Assembly (NCBI RefSeq): GCF_014201465.1
Contig: NZ_JACHEP010000013.1
Location: 17,700 to 81,699 of the forward strand
Length of the DNA stretch: 64,000 nucleotides
Origin: Anoxybacteroides tepidamans
Lineage (GTDB): Bacteria > Bacillota > Bacilli > Bacillales > Anoxybacillaceae
Direction: 5' to 3'
Shown here piece by piece: positions 7,382 to 16,936 of this stretch. Below the pieces are notes generated by a model. The model saw nothing but the letters and a program-made list of their open reading frames with translations, was not told the DNA's origin and made no database searches. How positions within the stretch are numbered: the stretch's first letter is position 1; each line of letters starts with the position of its first letter. The position numbers and the translations under genes were made by a program.

Positions 7382-7764
7382 AAAATGAAAAAGGAGTGAT
7401 TTTTCCGATTACCGTTTTGTTTTCGTTTCTATTTCTGTCGCTGTTTTTTCACGTACTGAAATTGTATGAAACAGAAGTTGAGTTAACGAAATATGAGCAG
7501 CAATCGTATGACGTGGATTCATTAATGCAAATGGCTGTCACCGATGTGAAAGCACAAATGGCGGCCAATGTTCCGGCGAATTCAGCAGGAAAAGGAACGT
7601 TCGCGTATCCGAATGGCAACGCTCAGTACGAATGGAAACAGTTCACTAGCAATGAAATAAAGGTAACCGTAACTGTCGTTTCGTACGAAGGCATTCGTTA
7701 CAGCGCAGAATTTACTATTTCATTTCCCGCAATGGAATTGATCGAATGGAAAGAGAAATATTAG
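7378..7764 (+). CDS. comGG: ComGG, competence pseudopilus protein
   Basis: A 128-residue protein with an N-terminal membrane helix (GVIFPITVLFSFLFLSLFFHV) lacking a strict prepilin cleavage motif, as is usual for ComGG, then a soluble domain with SYEGIRYSAEFTISF. It is the last of the comG pseudopilin set. It overlaps comGF by four bases (ATGA). Confidence 0.87.
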   Translation: MKNEKGVIFPITVLFSFLFLSLFFHVLKLYETEVELTKYEQQSYDVDSLMQMAVTDVKAQMAANVPANSAGKGTFAYPNGNAQYEWKQFTSNEIKVTVTVVSYEGIRYSAEFTISFPAMELIEWKEKY

Positions 7765-7779
7765 TGGTTCATCAGCGGC

Positions 7780-8015
7780 TGACAATGTGGTGTGAGGTTG
7801 GCAGATGAAACGAATCTATTTGTCAAACGGCTTGCGGATGACGATACGCGTCCCTTACTTTCACAGCATCACCGCGATGGTCTTGAGATGTTATGGAAAC
7901 AACGGTTGCCGTATGATTAAAAGGAGGGTGGCATTGATACAACTGGAAAAGAGTAGGGTAAATCGTCGAAGAAATCATTCTTTTGATTAAAGAAGAGGAT
8001 ATCTGGAAAGACTAG
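7780..8015 (+). pseudogene. aroK: remnant of a shikimate kinase gene (aroK)
   Basis: From 7801 one frame reads ADETNLFVKRLADDDTRPLL and then HRDGLEMLWKQRLPYD before a stop. This is the lid and C-terminal part of shikimate kinase (RPLL, then GLxxLxxxRxPxY). After further breaks the family's closing helix appears in another frame: IDTTGK near 7933, then IVEEIILLIKEEDIWKD up to 8015. The N-terminal half with the P-loop is gone, and at least two stops and one frameshift are present. In several related genomes a shikimate kinase gene sits between comGG and yqzE, which supports the reading. A working copy must exist elsewhere if the cell makes aromatic amino acids. Confidence 0.72.
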
Positions 8016-8039
8016 TGGTAAAAAAGGCGGTAAACGTTC

Positions 8040-8219
8040 ATGTCAACGAATGATTATGTCAAATTTGTCACTCAACAGTTTGTTCGCTATATGGACCAGC
8101 CGAAAGAGGAACGGAAGAAACAGCGGGAAAAGCGGAAACGAGAAAAGCCGCCGTTGTTGTATTACTGGTTCGGCATGATCCCCTTGTCGCTGCAGCTTCT
8201 TTTTCGGAAAAAGTCATGA
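8040..8219 (+). CDS. yqzE: YqzE family protein
   Basis: A 59-residue protein, too short for many gene finders. It opens with STNDYVKFVTQQFVRYMDQP, then a run of Lys/Arg/Glu (EERKKQREKRKREK) and a hydrophobic C-terminal helix (LLYYWFGMIPLSLQLLF). This is the YqzE family, which always lies after the comG operon in Bacilli. Function is unknown; the conserved place suggests a link to competence. The ribosome binding site is weak. A terminator follows within a few bases. Confidence 0.85.
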   Translation: MSTNDYVKFVTQQFVRYMDQPKEERKKQREKRKREKPPLLYYWFGMIPLSLQLLFRKKS

Positions 8220-8221
8220 TA

Positions 8222-8248
8222 CTCCCTGCATAGCAGGGAGATATTTTT
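8222..8248. terminator. bidirectional terminator between yqzE and yqhG
   Basis: Stem CTCCCTGC / GCAGGGAG with a three-base loop, then ATATTTTT. It separates the convergent yqzE and yqhG genes. Confidence 0.85.
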
Positions 8249-9038
8249 ATGAACGCGGTTGCAAGTAAAATAGCCCGCCGTTAATGACCGAAACGGTAAT
8301 CTTTGGCTTATATTGTTCTTCGAGCGCCTCTTTTTCAATATAGTAACATTCCGGCTTTTCATCGATTTCTTCATAAAAGTGATCAAGAAGTGCAATATCT
8401 TCTTTCCAGCGTGCTATTGCCTCTTCTGCCCATGTATGATTATCTCGTTCAATCAGTTGTTTTATATATTGTTGCAATCGGCTTATGCCGCTGACCGGTT
8501 TAATGATTGGCGAAATTGTAAAACAGTAGTCAGGAATTTTAGGTATCAAAGAAAGGTACTGTAGTTTTTCGTGAAACTGTTTGACGATCGTCCCGGTAAT
8601 TAAATGCAATCCGAGCGATAAAAGCTGATCTTTCTTTCGATCGCATTGATACGAGATTTTTACGTTTAACCCGAGCCATGGATGAAGTGGAATGGACGAT
8701 TGAACGGAAGCGTCTGTTTGTTCATACAGGCGGATATAGCTGCCGTGGCGCTGCGCCGACTGAAAAATTTGGTGTAACCTTGGCGAACCAAAATGGAGCC
8801 GTTCCCCGTTCAGAGCACTTGTTTTTTCATTTTGTTTTGTAATGAGTACAAGTTTCATCGGTGCCGGAACTCCGCCGGTGCGCTCGATATAATGCCAATA
8901 AAATGGCCGGTTCATCAATTCTTTATCTAGCTCAATAGATAACTGAACCGTCATATATCCGTCATCGTCTTCGACAATGTCACATTCGTTCGTTTGAAAA
9001 TACCGCTTGAGAAAATGTTGAATGTCATCTTGCTGCAT
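8247..9038 (-). CDS. yqhG: YqhG family protein
   Basis: Start ATG at 9038 (product MQQDDIQHFLKRYF...) has a good ribosome binding site (GGCAAGGAG) and matches the family's usual N-terminus; an upstream in-frame ATG lacks one. The 263-residue protein is of the YqhG family, with no known function. It overlaps the helicase gene yqhH by 14 bases on the same strand and is probably co-translated with it, as in B. subtilis. No signal peptide or membrane segment is seen. Confidence 0.87.
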   Translation of the reverse strand: MQQDDIQHFLKRYFQTNECDIVEDDDGYMTVQLSIELDKELMNRPFYWHYIERTGGVPAPMKLVLITKQNEKTSALNGERLHFGSPRLHQIFQSAQRHGSYIRLYEQTDASVQSSIPLHPWLGLNVKISYQCDRKKDQLLSLGLHLITGTIVKQFHEKLQYLSLIPKIPDYCFTISPIIKPVSGISRLQQYIKQLIERDNHTWAEEAIARWKEDIALLDHFYEEIDEKPECYYIEKEALEEQYKPKITVSVINGGLFYLQPRS

Positions 9039-10689
9039 ATTGATCGCTCCTTGCCAATTGATCAGCAAACTCAATCATCGTTGTTAAATTTTCCATTTTG
9101 ATTTTCATCTCCCTCTCATTGCGCGAACGGAAGAAAATATCTTGTAAATAGTCTTCGAAGTTGTTTACATTCATTTTCGTTAAAATATCATCTAACTCGC
9201 CGACGACCCGCTCAAACAAGCGGATTTTTTCGTACAGAAGTTTTAAAATGTGTTCTTCGACCGTATCTTTGACAGCAAAATTGTAAATATAAACGTCGTT
9301 CGTTTGCCCTAATCGGTGCACGCGTCCGATTCGCTGTTCTAGGCGCATCGGATTCCATGGTAGGTCGTAATTAATGACGTGATGACAAAACTGCAAGTTG
9401 ATTCCTTCGCCGCCCGCTTCGGTGGCGATGAGCACTTGAGCGCGATGTTTAAACAGTTCTTTCATCCAATCTTTTTTTCCGCGTTTAAAGCCGCCGCGAA
9501 ACGGAACGGAAGAAATGCCGTTTTGTTGCAAAAACCATTGCAAGTACAATTGCGTCGCTCGGTATTCGGTAAAAATAATGACTTTATCGTTAATGCGTCG
9601 GATCAGCTCGAGCGCTTTTTCCGCTTTCGAATTGGTTGTGACTGCATTGATTTTTTCGATCAGCTCTTGAAAATACACTGGAATTTCTTCGCCATATTTG
9701 TCCATCATGTTTTTAGTGGTGAGAAATAGTGCTTCGCGGCTGCTGCAAGCCTCGCGAAGCATTGTAATAAGGGAAAATGGACTGTTCAGAATGGCTTCTT
9801 CTGATTTTAATGATTGGACGGTGTCATACAGTTCTCGTTCTTCTCTTGAAAATTCAATGATGATCGTTTCCACGTGCCGTTTCGACCACTCAATCCCTGT
9901 ATCCACGCGACGGTTGCGGATCATGACTTTATTGACGAGCGCTTTTAAATGCTCATCTGTTTGGAGCGAACGACCTTTTCCATACGTTTCTGAAAAGTAC
10001 GTCGCGTTTCCTAAATGACCAGGTTTCAATAGGGAAACGAGATGAAAAATTTCTTCCATTCGGTTTTGAATCGGCGTCGCAGTCAACAATAAACAAAATT
10101 TCTTTTTTAAATTTTGCACGAACTCATAATTTTTCGTTTTATTGTTTTTTAATTTATGCGCCTCATCAATAATGACCATATCGTACTGTTGCTCATAAAT
10201 GATGTCGCGGTGCGGGCTTCTTTTCGCCGTATCAATCGATGACACTACAACGTCGCATTGTTCCCATACGTAGCTCTTTTTTTGCGGAACGGCCGGAATG
10301 AAAAATTTTTCGTTCAACTCCATCGCCCATTGGGAGACAAGGGAGGCTGGGACGAGAATGAGCACTTTTTTGACAAGCCCGCGAATCATATATTCTTTTA
10401 AGATCAGCCCGGCTTCAATCGTTTTCCCAAGTCCTACTTCATCGGCCAAAATCGCTTTTCCGTTCATTTTTTCGACGACTTGCTTGGCGACTTCTAACTG
10501 ATGCGGCAACGGTGTTAAATGCGGTAAATGTTTCGGGGCTTGCAAGCCGTTAAAATCGGGAACTGCCAGATGTGCGGCGGCTTCTAATGCTAGTTGGTAC
10601 ATTTCCCAGCTCGCCCACGGCCCGTCTTTTTCAATCCGTTCTAAAAATTCGTTTGTCCAAGATGAATCAAATTCGATTTCAACCATCAT
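9025..10689 (-). CDS. yqhH: SNF2-family DEAD/DEAH helicase YqhH
   Basis: A 554-residue SNF2-type ATPase. Motif I is ADEVGLGKTIEAGL, motif II IDEAHKLKN, motif III LLTATPIQN, motif V TEAGGEGINLQF and motif VI RIGRVHRLGQ. These are the DEXQ-type N-terminal and HELICc C-terminal lobes of a RapA/HepA-like remodeller. Length fits B. subtilis YqhH. Its role in Bacillus is not settled; relatives move along duplex DNA or act on stalled RNA polymerase. It forms a two-gene unit with yqhG and diverges from the glycine cleavage operon. Confidence 0.93.
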   Translation of the reverse strand: MMVEIEFDSSWTNEFLERIEKDGPWASWEMYQLALEAAAHLAVPDFNGLQAPKHLPHLTPLPHQLEVAKQVVEKMNGKAILADEVGLGKTIEAGLILKEYMIRGLVKKVLILVPASLVSQWAMELNEKFFIPAVPQKKSYVWEQCDVVVSSIDTAKRSPHRDIIYEQQYDMVIIDEAHKLKNNKTKNYEFVQNLKKKFCLLLTATPIQNRMEEIFHLVSLLKPGHLGNATYFSETYGKGRSLQTDEHLKALVNKVMIRNRRVDTGIEWSKRHVETIIIEFSREERELYDTVQSLKSEEAILNSPFSLITMLREACSSREALFLTTKNMMDKYGEEIPVYFQELIEKINAVTTNSKAEKALELIRRINDKVIIFTEYRATQLYLQWFLQQNGISSVPFRGGFKRGKKDWMKELFKHRAQVLIATEAGGEGINLQFCHHVINYDLPWNPMRLEQRIGRVHRLGQTNDVYIYNFAVKDTVEEHILKLLYEKIRLFERVVGELDDILTKMNVNNFEDYLQDIFFRSRNEREMKIKMENLTTMIEFADQLARSDQYAAR

Positions 10690-11094
10690 CTTCCTGTCTC
10701 CTTTAATAATAAACGAACGTTTTTTATTCGTTTTTATATAACGTGCGACAAAATGTTAATTATTTACTGATTTAATTAACAAAAAGTTCGGTTATTTTTT
10801 AAGTTCGTAATTGAATTTTTATTGCTCTTGTGCGCATGTTAATGGTAGTATAATAATAAATTAGAAAGTTTAAAAAACTATTGTGTCATCTTTTAGCTCT
10901 TCACCAAAAGTGGTGCTTGATTTTTAAATAAAAGCGAATTTGATACTTGTTTATACATAATTGTAAATAAAAGCTGAATAAACGATAAACGGTATCCCTC
11001 GCTTCACAACATTACTTGCTTGTCAAGTACATTTTGTGGTGATGAACCTATCTTTTTATAGTTTAACCATTTTTTTAAATTATATATCGGCGAA
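10690..11094. other. intergenic region between yqhH and the glycine riboswitch
   Basis: About 400 AT-rich bases with no supported gene. It must contain the yqhH promoter (leftward) and the gcv promoter (rightward). I could not fix either with confidence; TATATATC near 11083 is a possible -10 for the gcv leader. Confidence 0.5.
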
Positions 11095-11272
11095 TGAGAA
11101 CAAGGGGAGAGACTACGGATTGTAGCGCCGAAGGAGCAAGTGGCAACACGAATCTCTCAGGCAAAAGAACTCTTGTTTGACGCAGCTCTGGAGAGCGTTC
11201 ACGAACGTGAACCACCCAAGAGGAAACCTATGTGTTCATAGGGAAACTTTCAGGTGAAAGGACAGAGACTTC
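11095..11272 (+). ncRNA. tandem glycine riboswitch controlling gcvT-gcvPA-gcvPB
   Basis: Two adjacent glycine aptamers are visible. The first has GGGGAGAGACTACGG, GCGCCGAAGGAGCAAG and AATCTCTCAGGCAAAAGAAC. The second has GCTCTGGAGAGCG, CCACCCAAGAGG and TTTCAGGTGAAAGGACAGAG. The layout is that of the gcvT motif, in which glycine binding turns on the glycine cleavage operon. A terminator that overlaps the end of the second aptamer follows. Confidence 0.95.
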
Positions 11273-11307
11273 CATTAATCTTATATGGGAGTCGTCTGTC
11301 CTTTTTA
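11260..11307 (+). terminator. riboswitch-controlled terminator before gcvT
   Basis: GGACAGAGACTTCC (11260-11273) can pair with GGGAGTCGTCTGTCC (11287-11301), followed by TTTTT. The left arm is shared with the closing region of the second glycine aptamer. Glycine binding should therefore prevent this hairpin and allow read-through. Confidence 0.8.
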
Positions 11308-11332
11308 TATGAAAAAAACTAGGAGGAATTGT

Positions 11333-12427
11333 ATGTTGAAACGCACACCGTTATTTTCTTTGTACGCGGAATACGGCGCAAAAACGATTGATTTTGGCGG
11401 TTGGGAACTTCCAGTTCAGTTTTCGAGCATTAAAGAAGAACACGAAGCGGTGCGGACGCGCGCAGGATTGTTTGACGTGTCGCATATGGGTGAGTTTGAA
11501 GTGAAAGGGAAAGACAGCCTTGCCTTTTTACAAAAAATGATGACAAATGATGTGACGAAGTTAATCGACGGCCGTGCGCAGTACACGTTGATGTGCTATG
11601 AAGACGGTGGAACGATAGATGATTTGTTGATTTATAAAAAAGCGGATGGCCATTATCTTCTTGTTGTCAATGCTGCGAATATTGACAAAGATTTTGCATG
11701 GCTCAGTGAGCATCGGTTTGGCGATGTCGAGCTTGTTAATATTTCGAATGAAGTCGCACAGCTAGCGTTACAAGGGCCACTTGCCGAGCAGGTGTTGCAA
11801 AAGTTGACGGATAGCGATTTGTCAGCAATGAAATTTTTCTCTTTCGCAGATGATGTCAACGTGGCGGGCGTTAAAGTGCTCGTCTCTCGGACAGGATATA
11901 CAGGAGAAGACGGCTTTGAACTATATTGTCGGGCAAAAGATGCGCAAACGCTTTGGCGGGCGATTTTAGAAGCAGGAAAAGAAGAGGGAGTGCTTCCGTG
12001 CGGGCTTGGTGCGCGCGATACACTCCGGTTTGAAGCGTGCTTGCCGCTTTATGGGCAAGAATTGGCGAAAGACATTACGCCGATCGAAGCAGGGCTTGGA
12101 TTTGCGGTCAAAACGAATAAAGACGTCGACTTTTTCGGAAAAGAAATATTGAAGAAACAAAAAGAAGAAGGAACGGCACGGAAACTTGTCGGAATTGAAA
12201 TGATTGATAAAGGGATTCCGCGCCACGGATATGCAGTATATGCAAACGGCGAGCCGATCGGAGTCGTAACGACAGGAACGCAATCGCCGACGCTCAAAAA
12301 AAATATCGGCTTAGCGCTTATTCAAATAAAATTTACTGTTCTTGATACAGAAGTGGAAGTCGACATTCGCGGCAAGCGCTTAAAAGCGAAAGTTGTGGCA
12401 ACACCGTTTTATAAACGGACAAAATAA
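11333..12427 (+). CDS. gcvT: glycine cleavage system T protein (aminomethyltransferase)
   Basis: ATG 11333 has AGGAGGAATTGT before it; the longer frame starts inside the riboswitch terminator and is rejected. The 364-residue protein moves the aminomethyl carbon from the GcvH lipoyl arm to tetrahydrofolate, releasing ammonia. Typical stretches are [11 protein letters not shown], the folate-binding [14 protein letters not shown] and [17 protein letters not shown]. It is first in the gcvT-gcvPA-gcvPB operon; GcvH is encoded elsewhere. Its control by glycine is visible in the leader. Confidence 0.97.
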   Translation: MLKRTPLFSLYAEYGAKTIDFGGWELPVQFSSIKEEHEAVRTRAGLFDVSHMGEFEVKGKDSLAFLQKMMTNDVTKLIDGRAQYTLMCYEDGGTIDDLLIYKKADGHYLLVVNAANIDKDFAWLSEHRFGDVELVNISNEVAQLALQGPLAEQVLQKLTDSDLSAMKFFSFADDVNVAGVKVLVSRTGYTGEDGFELYCRAKDAQTLWRAILEAGKEEGVLPCGLGARDTLRFEACLPLYGQELAKDITPIEAGLGFAVKTNKDVDFFGKEILKKQKEEGTARKLVGIEMIDKGIPRHGYAVYANGEPIGVVTTGTQSPTLKKNIGLALIQIKFTVLDTEVEVDIRGKRLKAKVVATPFYKRTK

Positions 12428-12446
12428 GATGTGAGGAGAGTGGATT

Positions 12447-13793
12447 ATGCTTCATCGTTATTTGCCGATGACGGAAGAAGATAAGCAACAAATGTTACAA
12501 ACGATTGGGGTACAATCAATTGATGAGCTGTTTTCCGACATTCCAGAAAGTGTTCGTTTTCAAGGCGAGTATAATATTAAACCGGCAAAATCAGAGCCGG
12601 AGTTAATGAAAGAATTAATGGCATTAGCGGCGAAAAATGCGGATTTAAAGCGCTATACGTCGTTCCTTGGCGCGGGCGTGTACGACCATTACATTCCGGT
12701 CATCGTCGATCACGTCATTTCCCGTTCGGAATTTTACACGGCGTATACGCCATATCAGCCAGAAATTTCCCAAGGCGAATTGCAAGCGATTTTTGAATTT
12801 CAAACGATGATTTGCGAATTGACGGGAATGGATGTCGCCAACTCATCAATGTACGATGGCGGTACGGCGCTTGCCGAAGCAGCGTTGTTAAGCGCGGGGC
12901 ATACGAAAAAGAAAAAAGTGCTGTTATCAAAAGCGGTTCATCCAGAATATCGTGATGTTGTTAAAACATATGCAAAAGGTCCGGGACTTGAAGTCGTGGA
13001 AATTCCGTTTAAAAATGGTGTGACGGATTTAGACGCGCTTCAGGCAGAAATGAATGAAGATGTCGCATGTGTAATCGTACAATATCCAAACTTTTTCGGA
13101 CAAATCGAACCGTTAAAAGACATTGAGCCAATCGCTCATGCGCAAAAAGGGATGTTCGTTGTCGCAAGCAACCCGCTCGCTTTAGGAGTGTTAACGCCAC
13201 CGGGAGCGTTCGGCGCTGACATCGTGGTTGGGGATGCCCAACCGTTTGGTATTCCGACGCAATTTGGCGGTCCGCATTGCGGTTATTTTGCGGTCAAATC
13301 GGCGCTCATGCGCAAAATTCCAGGACGTCTCGTCGGACAAACGACAGATGAAGAAGGACGCCGCGGCTTTGTGTTGACGCTGCAAGCGCGCGAACAGCAC
13401 ATTCGCCGCGATAAAGCGACATCGAATATTTGTTCTAACCAAGCGTTAAATGCGTTAGCCGCTGCGGTAGCGATGACTGCCTTGGGCAAAAACGGTGTAA
13501 AAGAAATGGCGACGATGAACATTCAAAAAGCGCACTATGCGAAAGAAGCGTTCGTGAACCATGGATTTGAAGTCGTATTTACGGGACCGTTTTTCAACGA
13601 GTTTGTCGTTCGTATGAATAAGCCGGTAGTGGAAGTAAATCAAAAGCTATTGGAAAAAGGAATGATCGGCGGCTACGATCTCGGGCGTGATTATCCAGAG
13701 CTGCAAAACTGCATGTTAGTTGCCGTAACGGAATTGCGCACGAAAGAAGAAATCGATACGCTTGTAAAAGAATTGGGGGATTGTCATGCATAA
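12447..13793 (+). CDS. gcvPA: glycine decarboxylase P protein, subunit 1
   Basis: A 448-residue N-terminal half of the split, pyridoxal-phosphate-dependent P protein. It works with GcvPB to decarboxylate glycine and load the aminomethyl group onto GcvH. The family start ([15 protein letters not shown], then [12 protein letters not shown]) and fold-type I segments ([31 protein letters not shown]) are intact. It overlaps gcvPB by eight bases, so the two subunits are coupled in translation. Confidence 0.97.
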   Translation: MLHRYLPMTEEDKQQMLQTIGVQSIDELFSDIPESVRFQGEYNIKPAKSEPELMKELMALAAKNADLKRYTSFLGAGVYDHYIPVIVDHVISRSEFYTAYTPYQPEISQGELQAIFEFQTMICELTGMDVANSSMYDGGTALAEAALLSAGHTKKKKVLLSKAVHPEYRDVVKTYAKGPGLEVVEIPFKNGVTDLDALQAEMNEDVACVIVQYPNFFGQIEPLKDIEPIAHAQKGMFVVASNPLALGVLTPPGAFGADIVVGDAQPFGIPTQFGGPHCGYFAVKSALMRKIPGRLVGQTTDEEGRRGFVLTLQAREQHIRRDKATSNICSNQALNALAAAVAMTALGKNGVKEMATMNIQKAHYAKEAFVNHGFEVVFTGPFFNEFVVRMNKPVVEVNQKLLEKGMIGGYDLGRDYPELQNCMLVAVTELRTKEEIDTLVKELGDCHA

Positions 13794-15240
13794 AGATCAA
13801 CCGCTTATTTTTGAATTGAGCAAACCGGGGCGCATCGGTTACAGTTTGCCGGAATTGGATGTTCCGGAAGTGAATGTTAACGAAGTCGTTCCTGCTGAAT
13901 ATATCCGAAAAGAAGCACCGGAACTTCCAGAAGTATCGGAACTTGATATTATGCGTCATTATACGGCGTTATCAAAGCGCAATCACGGCGTTGATTCCGG
14001 CTTCTATCCGCTTGGGTCTTGTACGATGAAATACAATCCGAAAATTAACGAGAACGTTGCCCGCTTTGCTGGGTTTGCCCACCTCCATCCGCTTCAGCCG
14101 GAAGAGACGGTGCAAGGGGCGCTTGAGTTGATGTACGATTTGCAAGAGCATTTAAAAGAAATTACCGGCATGGATGCGGTGACGTTGCAGCCAGCTGCTG
14201 GCGCGCACGGCGAATGGACAGGATTGATGATGATTCGCGCCTACCATGAAGCAAACGGCGATTACAACCGGACGAAAGTGATCGTTCCGGACACGGCGCA
14301 CGGAACAAACCCTGCGTCGGCAACGGTTGCCGGCTTTGAAACGGTGACGGTGAAATCGACAGAAGAAGGGCTTGTCGATTTAGACGACTTACGTCGCGTC
14401 GTTGGACCGGATACAGCAGCGTTAATGCTGACAAACCCGAATACGCTCGGCCTTTTTGAAGAAAACATTTTAGAAATGGCAGAAATCGTTCATGCCGCAG
14501 GCGGAAAGCTGTATTACGACGGGGCGAACTTAAACGCGGTGTTAAGTAAAGCACGGCCTGGCGATATGGGCTTTGACGTCGTGCATTTAAACCTTCATAA
14601 AACATTTACCGGTCCACACGGCGGCGGTGGTCCGGGCTCTGGTCCAGTTGGCGTGAAGGCGGATCTCATTCCGTTTTTACCGAAACCAACGGTCGAAAAA
14701 GGTGAAAATGGCTACTATTTTGACTACGACAGGCCACAAGCGATCGGCCGCGTGAAGCCGTTTTATGGCAACTTCGGGATTAACGTTCGCGCGTATACGT
14801 ACATTCGTTCAATGGGACCAGACGGCTTAAAAGCAGTGACAGAATATGCGGTATTAAACGCCAACTACATGATGCGCCGTTTGGCGGAATATTACGATTT
14901 GCCATACAATCGCCATTGCAAACACGAGTTTGTTTTGTCCGGAAAGCGACAAAAGAAACTGGGTGTGCGTACGCTTGATATTGCGAAGCGTTTGCTTGAT
15001 TTTGGCTACCATCCGCCAACGATTTACTTCCCGCTCATCGTCGAAGAGTGCATGATGATCGAACCGACGGAAACCGAGTCAAAAGAAACGCTTGATGCGT
15101 TTATCGATGCGATGATTCAAATCGCAAAAGAGGCGGAAGAACATCCAGAAATCGTCCAAGAAGCGCCGCATACAACGGTCGTCAAGCGCTTGGATGAAAC
15201 GACTGCCGCTCGCAAACCAATTTTGCGTTATCAGAAGTAA
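13786..15240 (+). CDS. gcvPB: glycine decarboxylase P protein, subunit 2
   Basis: A 484-residue C-terminal half of the split P protein. It holds the pyridoxal phosphate lysine in [19 protein letters not shown] and the glycine-rich family stretch [15 protein letters not shown]. With GcvPA it forms the decarboxylase. It is the last gene of the operon, and a terminator follows. Confidence 0.97.
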   Translation: MHKDQPLIFELSKPGRIGYSLPELDVPEVNVNEVVPAEYIRKEAPELPEVSELDIMRHYTALSKRNHGVDSGFYPLGSCTMKYNPKINENVARFAGFAHLHPLQPEETVQGALELMYDLQEHLKEITGMDAVTLQPAAGAHGEWTGLMMIRAYHEANGDYNRTKVIVPDTAHGTNPASATVAGFETVTVKSTEEGLVDLDDLRRVVGPDTAALMLTNPNTLGLFEENILEMAEIVHAAGGKLYYDGANLNAVLSKARPGDMGFDVVHLNLHKTFTGPHGGGGPGSGPVGVKADLIPFLPKPTVEKGENGYYFDYDRPQAIGRVKPFYGNFGINVRAYTYIRSMGPDGLKAVTEYAVLNANYMMRRLAEYYDLPYNRHCKHEFVLSGKRQKKLGVRTLDIAKRLLDFGYHPPTIYFPLIVEECMMIEPTETESKETLDAFIDAMIQIAKEAEEHPEIVQEAPHTTVVKRLDETTAARKPILRYQK

Positions 15241-15247
15241 AACAAGA

Positions 15248-15281
15248 AAGGTGCCAAACGCGTGTTGGCACCTTATTTTTT
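15248..15281. terminator. terminator after gcvPB, also facing yqhL
   Basis: Stem AAGGTGCCAA / TTGGCACCTT with T-run (ATTTTTTC). The stop codon of yqhL on the other strand lies within the flank, so it may serve both directions. Confidence 0.85.
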
Positions 15282-15650
15282 CTTCACTTTCCCTGTCCAT
15301 GTTTTAAAGCCGCCTTTTAAATGGTACAAGTCGCGGTAGCCTTTTCGGTATAGCATTTGGGCGGCGCGGCCGCTGCGAAGTCCGCTTTGGCAATATAAAT
15401 AAATCGGTTGGTCTTTGCGCAACTCTTTCATGCGCATGCGCAATTGCGTGAGCGGAATATTGCGTGCGCCTAAAATATGGCCAGCAGCGTATTCATCCGG
15501 CTCGCGGACATCGATAAGCTGCGCTTTGCGGTACCCAGCGCGGAACTCTTCTTCCGTGAGCGTTTTCACCATTTTGCGCTGCATGAAATACATGACAACA
15601 GAATAGGTGATCAAGGCGCCGATGATAATCCATATCCATTGCACGAGCAA
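15273..15650 (-). CDS. yqhL: rhodanese-like protein YqhL
   Basis: A 125-residue protein with an N-terminal membrane helix (QWIWIIIGALITYSVVMYF) and a single rhodanese domain from about residue 30. The active loop is CQSGLRSGRA with its catalytic Cys; the DVREPDEYAAGHI motif is also present. It should handle persulfide sulfur at the membrane face. It lies on the minus strand between the gcv operon and lipM, as in B. subtilis. Confidence 0.93.
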   Translation of the reverse strand: MLVQWIWIIIGALITYSVVMYFMQRKMVKTLTEEEFRAGYRKAQLIDVREPDEYAAGHILGARNIPLTQLRMRMKELRKDQPIYLYCQSGLRSGRAAQMLYRKGYRDLYHLKGGFKTWTGKVKKK

Positions 15651-15792
15651 AAAGCCCCCCTTTTTCTTTCAACATTCGACAAATTCTATTATATCGATGT
15701 TATCCATTAGACGCAAAGTATTTTCGCTTTCCTTCGTCCACTTTGTTTGTTAAACTAGTAGACGCAAAAGAAGGGGAAAGAAGGTGAAGTAG

Positions 15793-16629
15793 ATGGAAAA
15801 AGAAAGATGGCGATTTATTGACTCGGGCGATTGTTCCCCAGCATTTAATATGGCGCTAGACGAAGCGTTGTTAGAGTGGCATAGCGAAGGAAAAATTCCG
15901 CCGACGATTCGGTTTTACGGCTGGAATCCGCCGACGCTTTCGATTGGCTATTTTCAAAAAGTCGAAAAAGAAATTGATATGGAGGCAGTGAAAAAGCACG
16001 GCCTCGGTTTTGTCAGACGGCCAACGGGCGGACGCGGCGTTCTCCACGACAAAGAATTAACATATAGCGTCATCGTATCGGAAGCGCATCCAGCTATGCC
16101 GCAAACGGTGACAGAAGCGTATCGCGTCATTTCGCAAGGGATTTTAGAAGGATTTCGTTTATTAGGGCTAGACGCCTATTTTGCCGTTCCAAAAACAGAG
16201 GAGGAGAAAGCGGATTTAAAAAGCCCGCGCTCTGCCGTTTGTTTTGATGCGCCGTCTTGGTATGAGTTGGTCGTTGAAGGAAGAAAAGTGGCGGGGAGTG
16301 CGCAAACGCGGCAGAAAGGGGTTATTTTACAGCACGGCTCCATTTTGTTGGATTTAGATGAAGAGTTGCTGTTTAGCTTGTTTAAATATCCGAACGAACG
16401 AGTGAAAGAGCGGTTGCGGCAAAATTTTAAAAACAAGGCGGTGGCGATTAACGAGTTAACCGATCGCCAAGTGACGATTGAAGAAGCAAAAGCAGCATTT
16501 TATAAAGGATTTGAAAAAGGGCTCGACCTTATTTTAGAGCCGTATACGTTGTCTAAGGCTGAAATCGAATATGTCAATGAAATCGCAAGAAAAAAATATG
16601 AGAGCGATGAATGGAATTTTAAGCGGTAA
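15793..16629 (+). CDS. lipM: octanoyltransferase LipM
   Basis: A 278-residue member of the biotin/lipoate ligase fold. It moves octanoyl from acyl carrier protein to GcvH, the first step in lipoate assembly in Bacilli. [18 protein letters not shown] is the substrate-binding segment, Cys of [10 protein letters not shown] is the acyl acceptor, and Lys of GRKVAGSAQ is conserved. Start ATG 15793 follows GAAGGTGAAGTAG. Its place next to the gcv operon fits its substrate GcvH, and its product is also needed by the Bkd E2 protein encoded further on. Confidence 0.95.
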   Translation: MEKERWRFIDSGDCSPAFNMALDEALLEWHSEGKIPPTIRFYGWNPPTLSIGYFQKVEKEIDMEAVKKHGLGFVRRPTGGRGVLHDKELTYSVIVSEAHPAMPQTVTEAYRVISQGILEGFRLLGLDAYFAVPKTEEEKADLKSPRSAVCFDAPSWYELVVEGRKVAGSAQTRQKGVILQHGSILLDLDEELLFSLFKYPNERVKERLRQNFKNKAVAINELTDRQVTIEEAKAAFYKGFEKGLDLILEPYTLSKAEIEYVNEIARKKYESDEWNFKR

Positions 16630-16758
16630 ACGCGGGATGGAGCCGCGATTTTCCGTTTTCGCATAAAAGCAACCGGCAAAATGTTTCGTTTATCGGGAAA
16701 ATACGTCGATTTCGGACGGTTTTCTTTTATTTTCTCTCGTTTCTCTCGTTTTTGTTAT

Positions 16759-16806
16759 TTGACAAAACCATGAGTAGTTGACCTGATACACAATATATAG
16801 TATGTA
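16759..16806 (+). promoter_or_regulatory. candidate nrdJ promoter
   Basis: TTGACC at 16778-16783 and TATGTA at 16801-16806 are 17 bases apart, as for a sigma-A promoter. An alternative -35 TTGACA lies at 16759. The NrdR box 1 covers the spacer and -10. Confidence 0.55.
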
Positions 16807-16836
16807 TCGATAAAAAAATCATACTATATATTGTTT
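16788..16836. promoter_or_regulatory. paired NrdR boxes upstream of nrdJ
   Basis: Box 1 ACACAATATATAGTAT (16788-16803) matches the NrdR consensus acaCwAtATaTwGtgt at 15 of 16 positions. Box 2 ATACTATATATTGTTT (16821-16836) matches at 14 of 16. Their centres are 33 bases apart, about three helical turns, which is the usual arrangement for this repressor of ribonucleotide reductase genes. Confidence 0.82.
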
Positions 16837-16936
16837 TTTTATTGATTTTTTTCATGCCAGTATGGTAATTTAATCTAGACAGAATTTGCAGGCAAAAAGA
16901 TGATGTACAATTAGAAAGAAGAGGAGAGATTGAAGA

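Noticed and set aside
10700..10730. LexA/SOS box near ACGAACGTTTTTTATTCG upstream of yqhH
   Set aside because: Half-site spacing does not fit CGAAC-N4-GTTCG.
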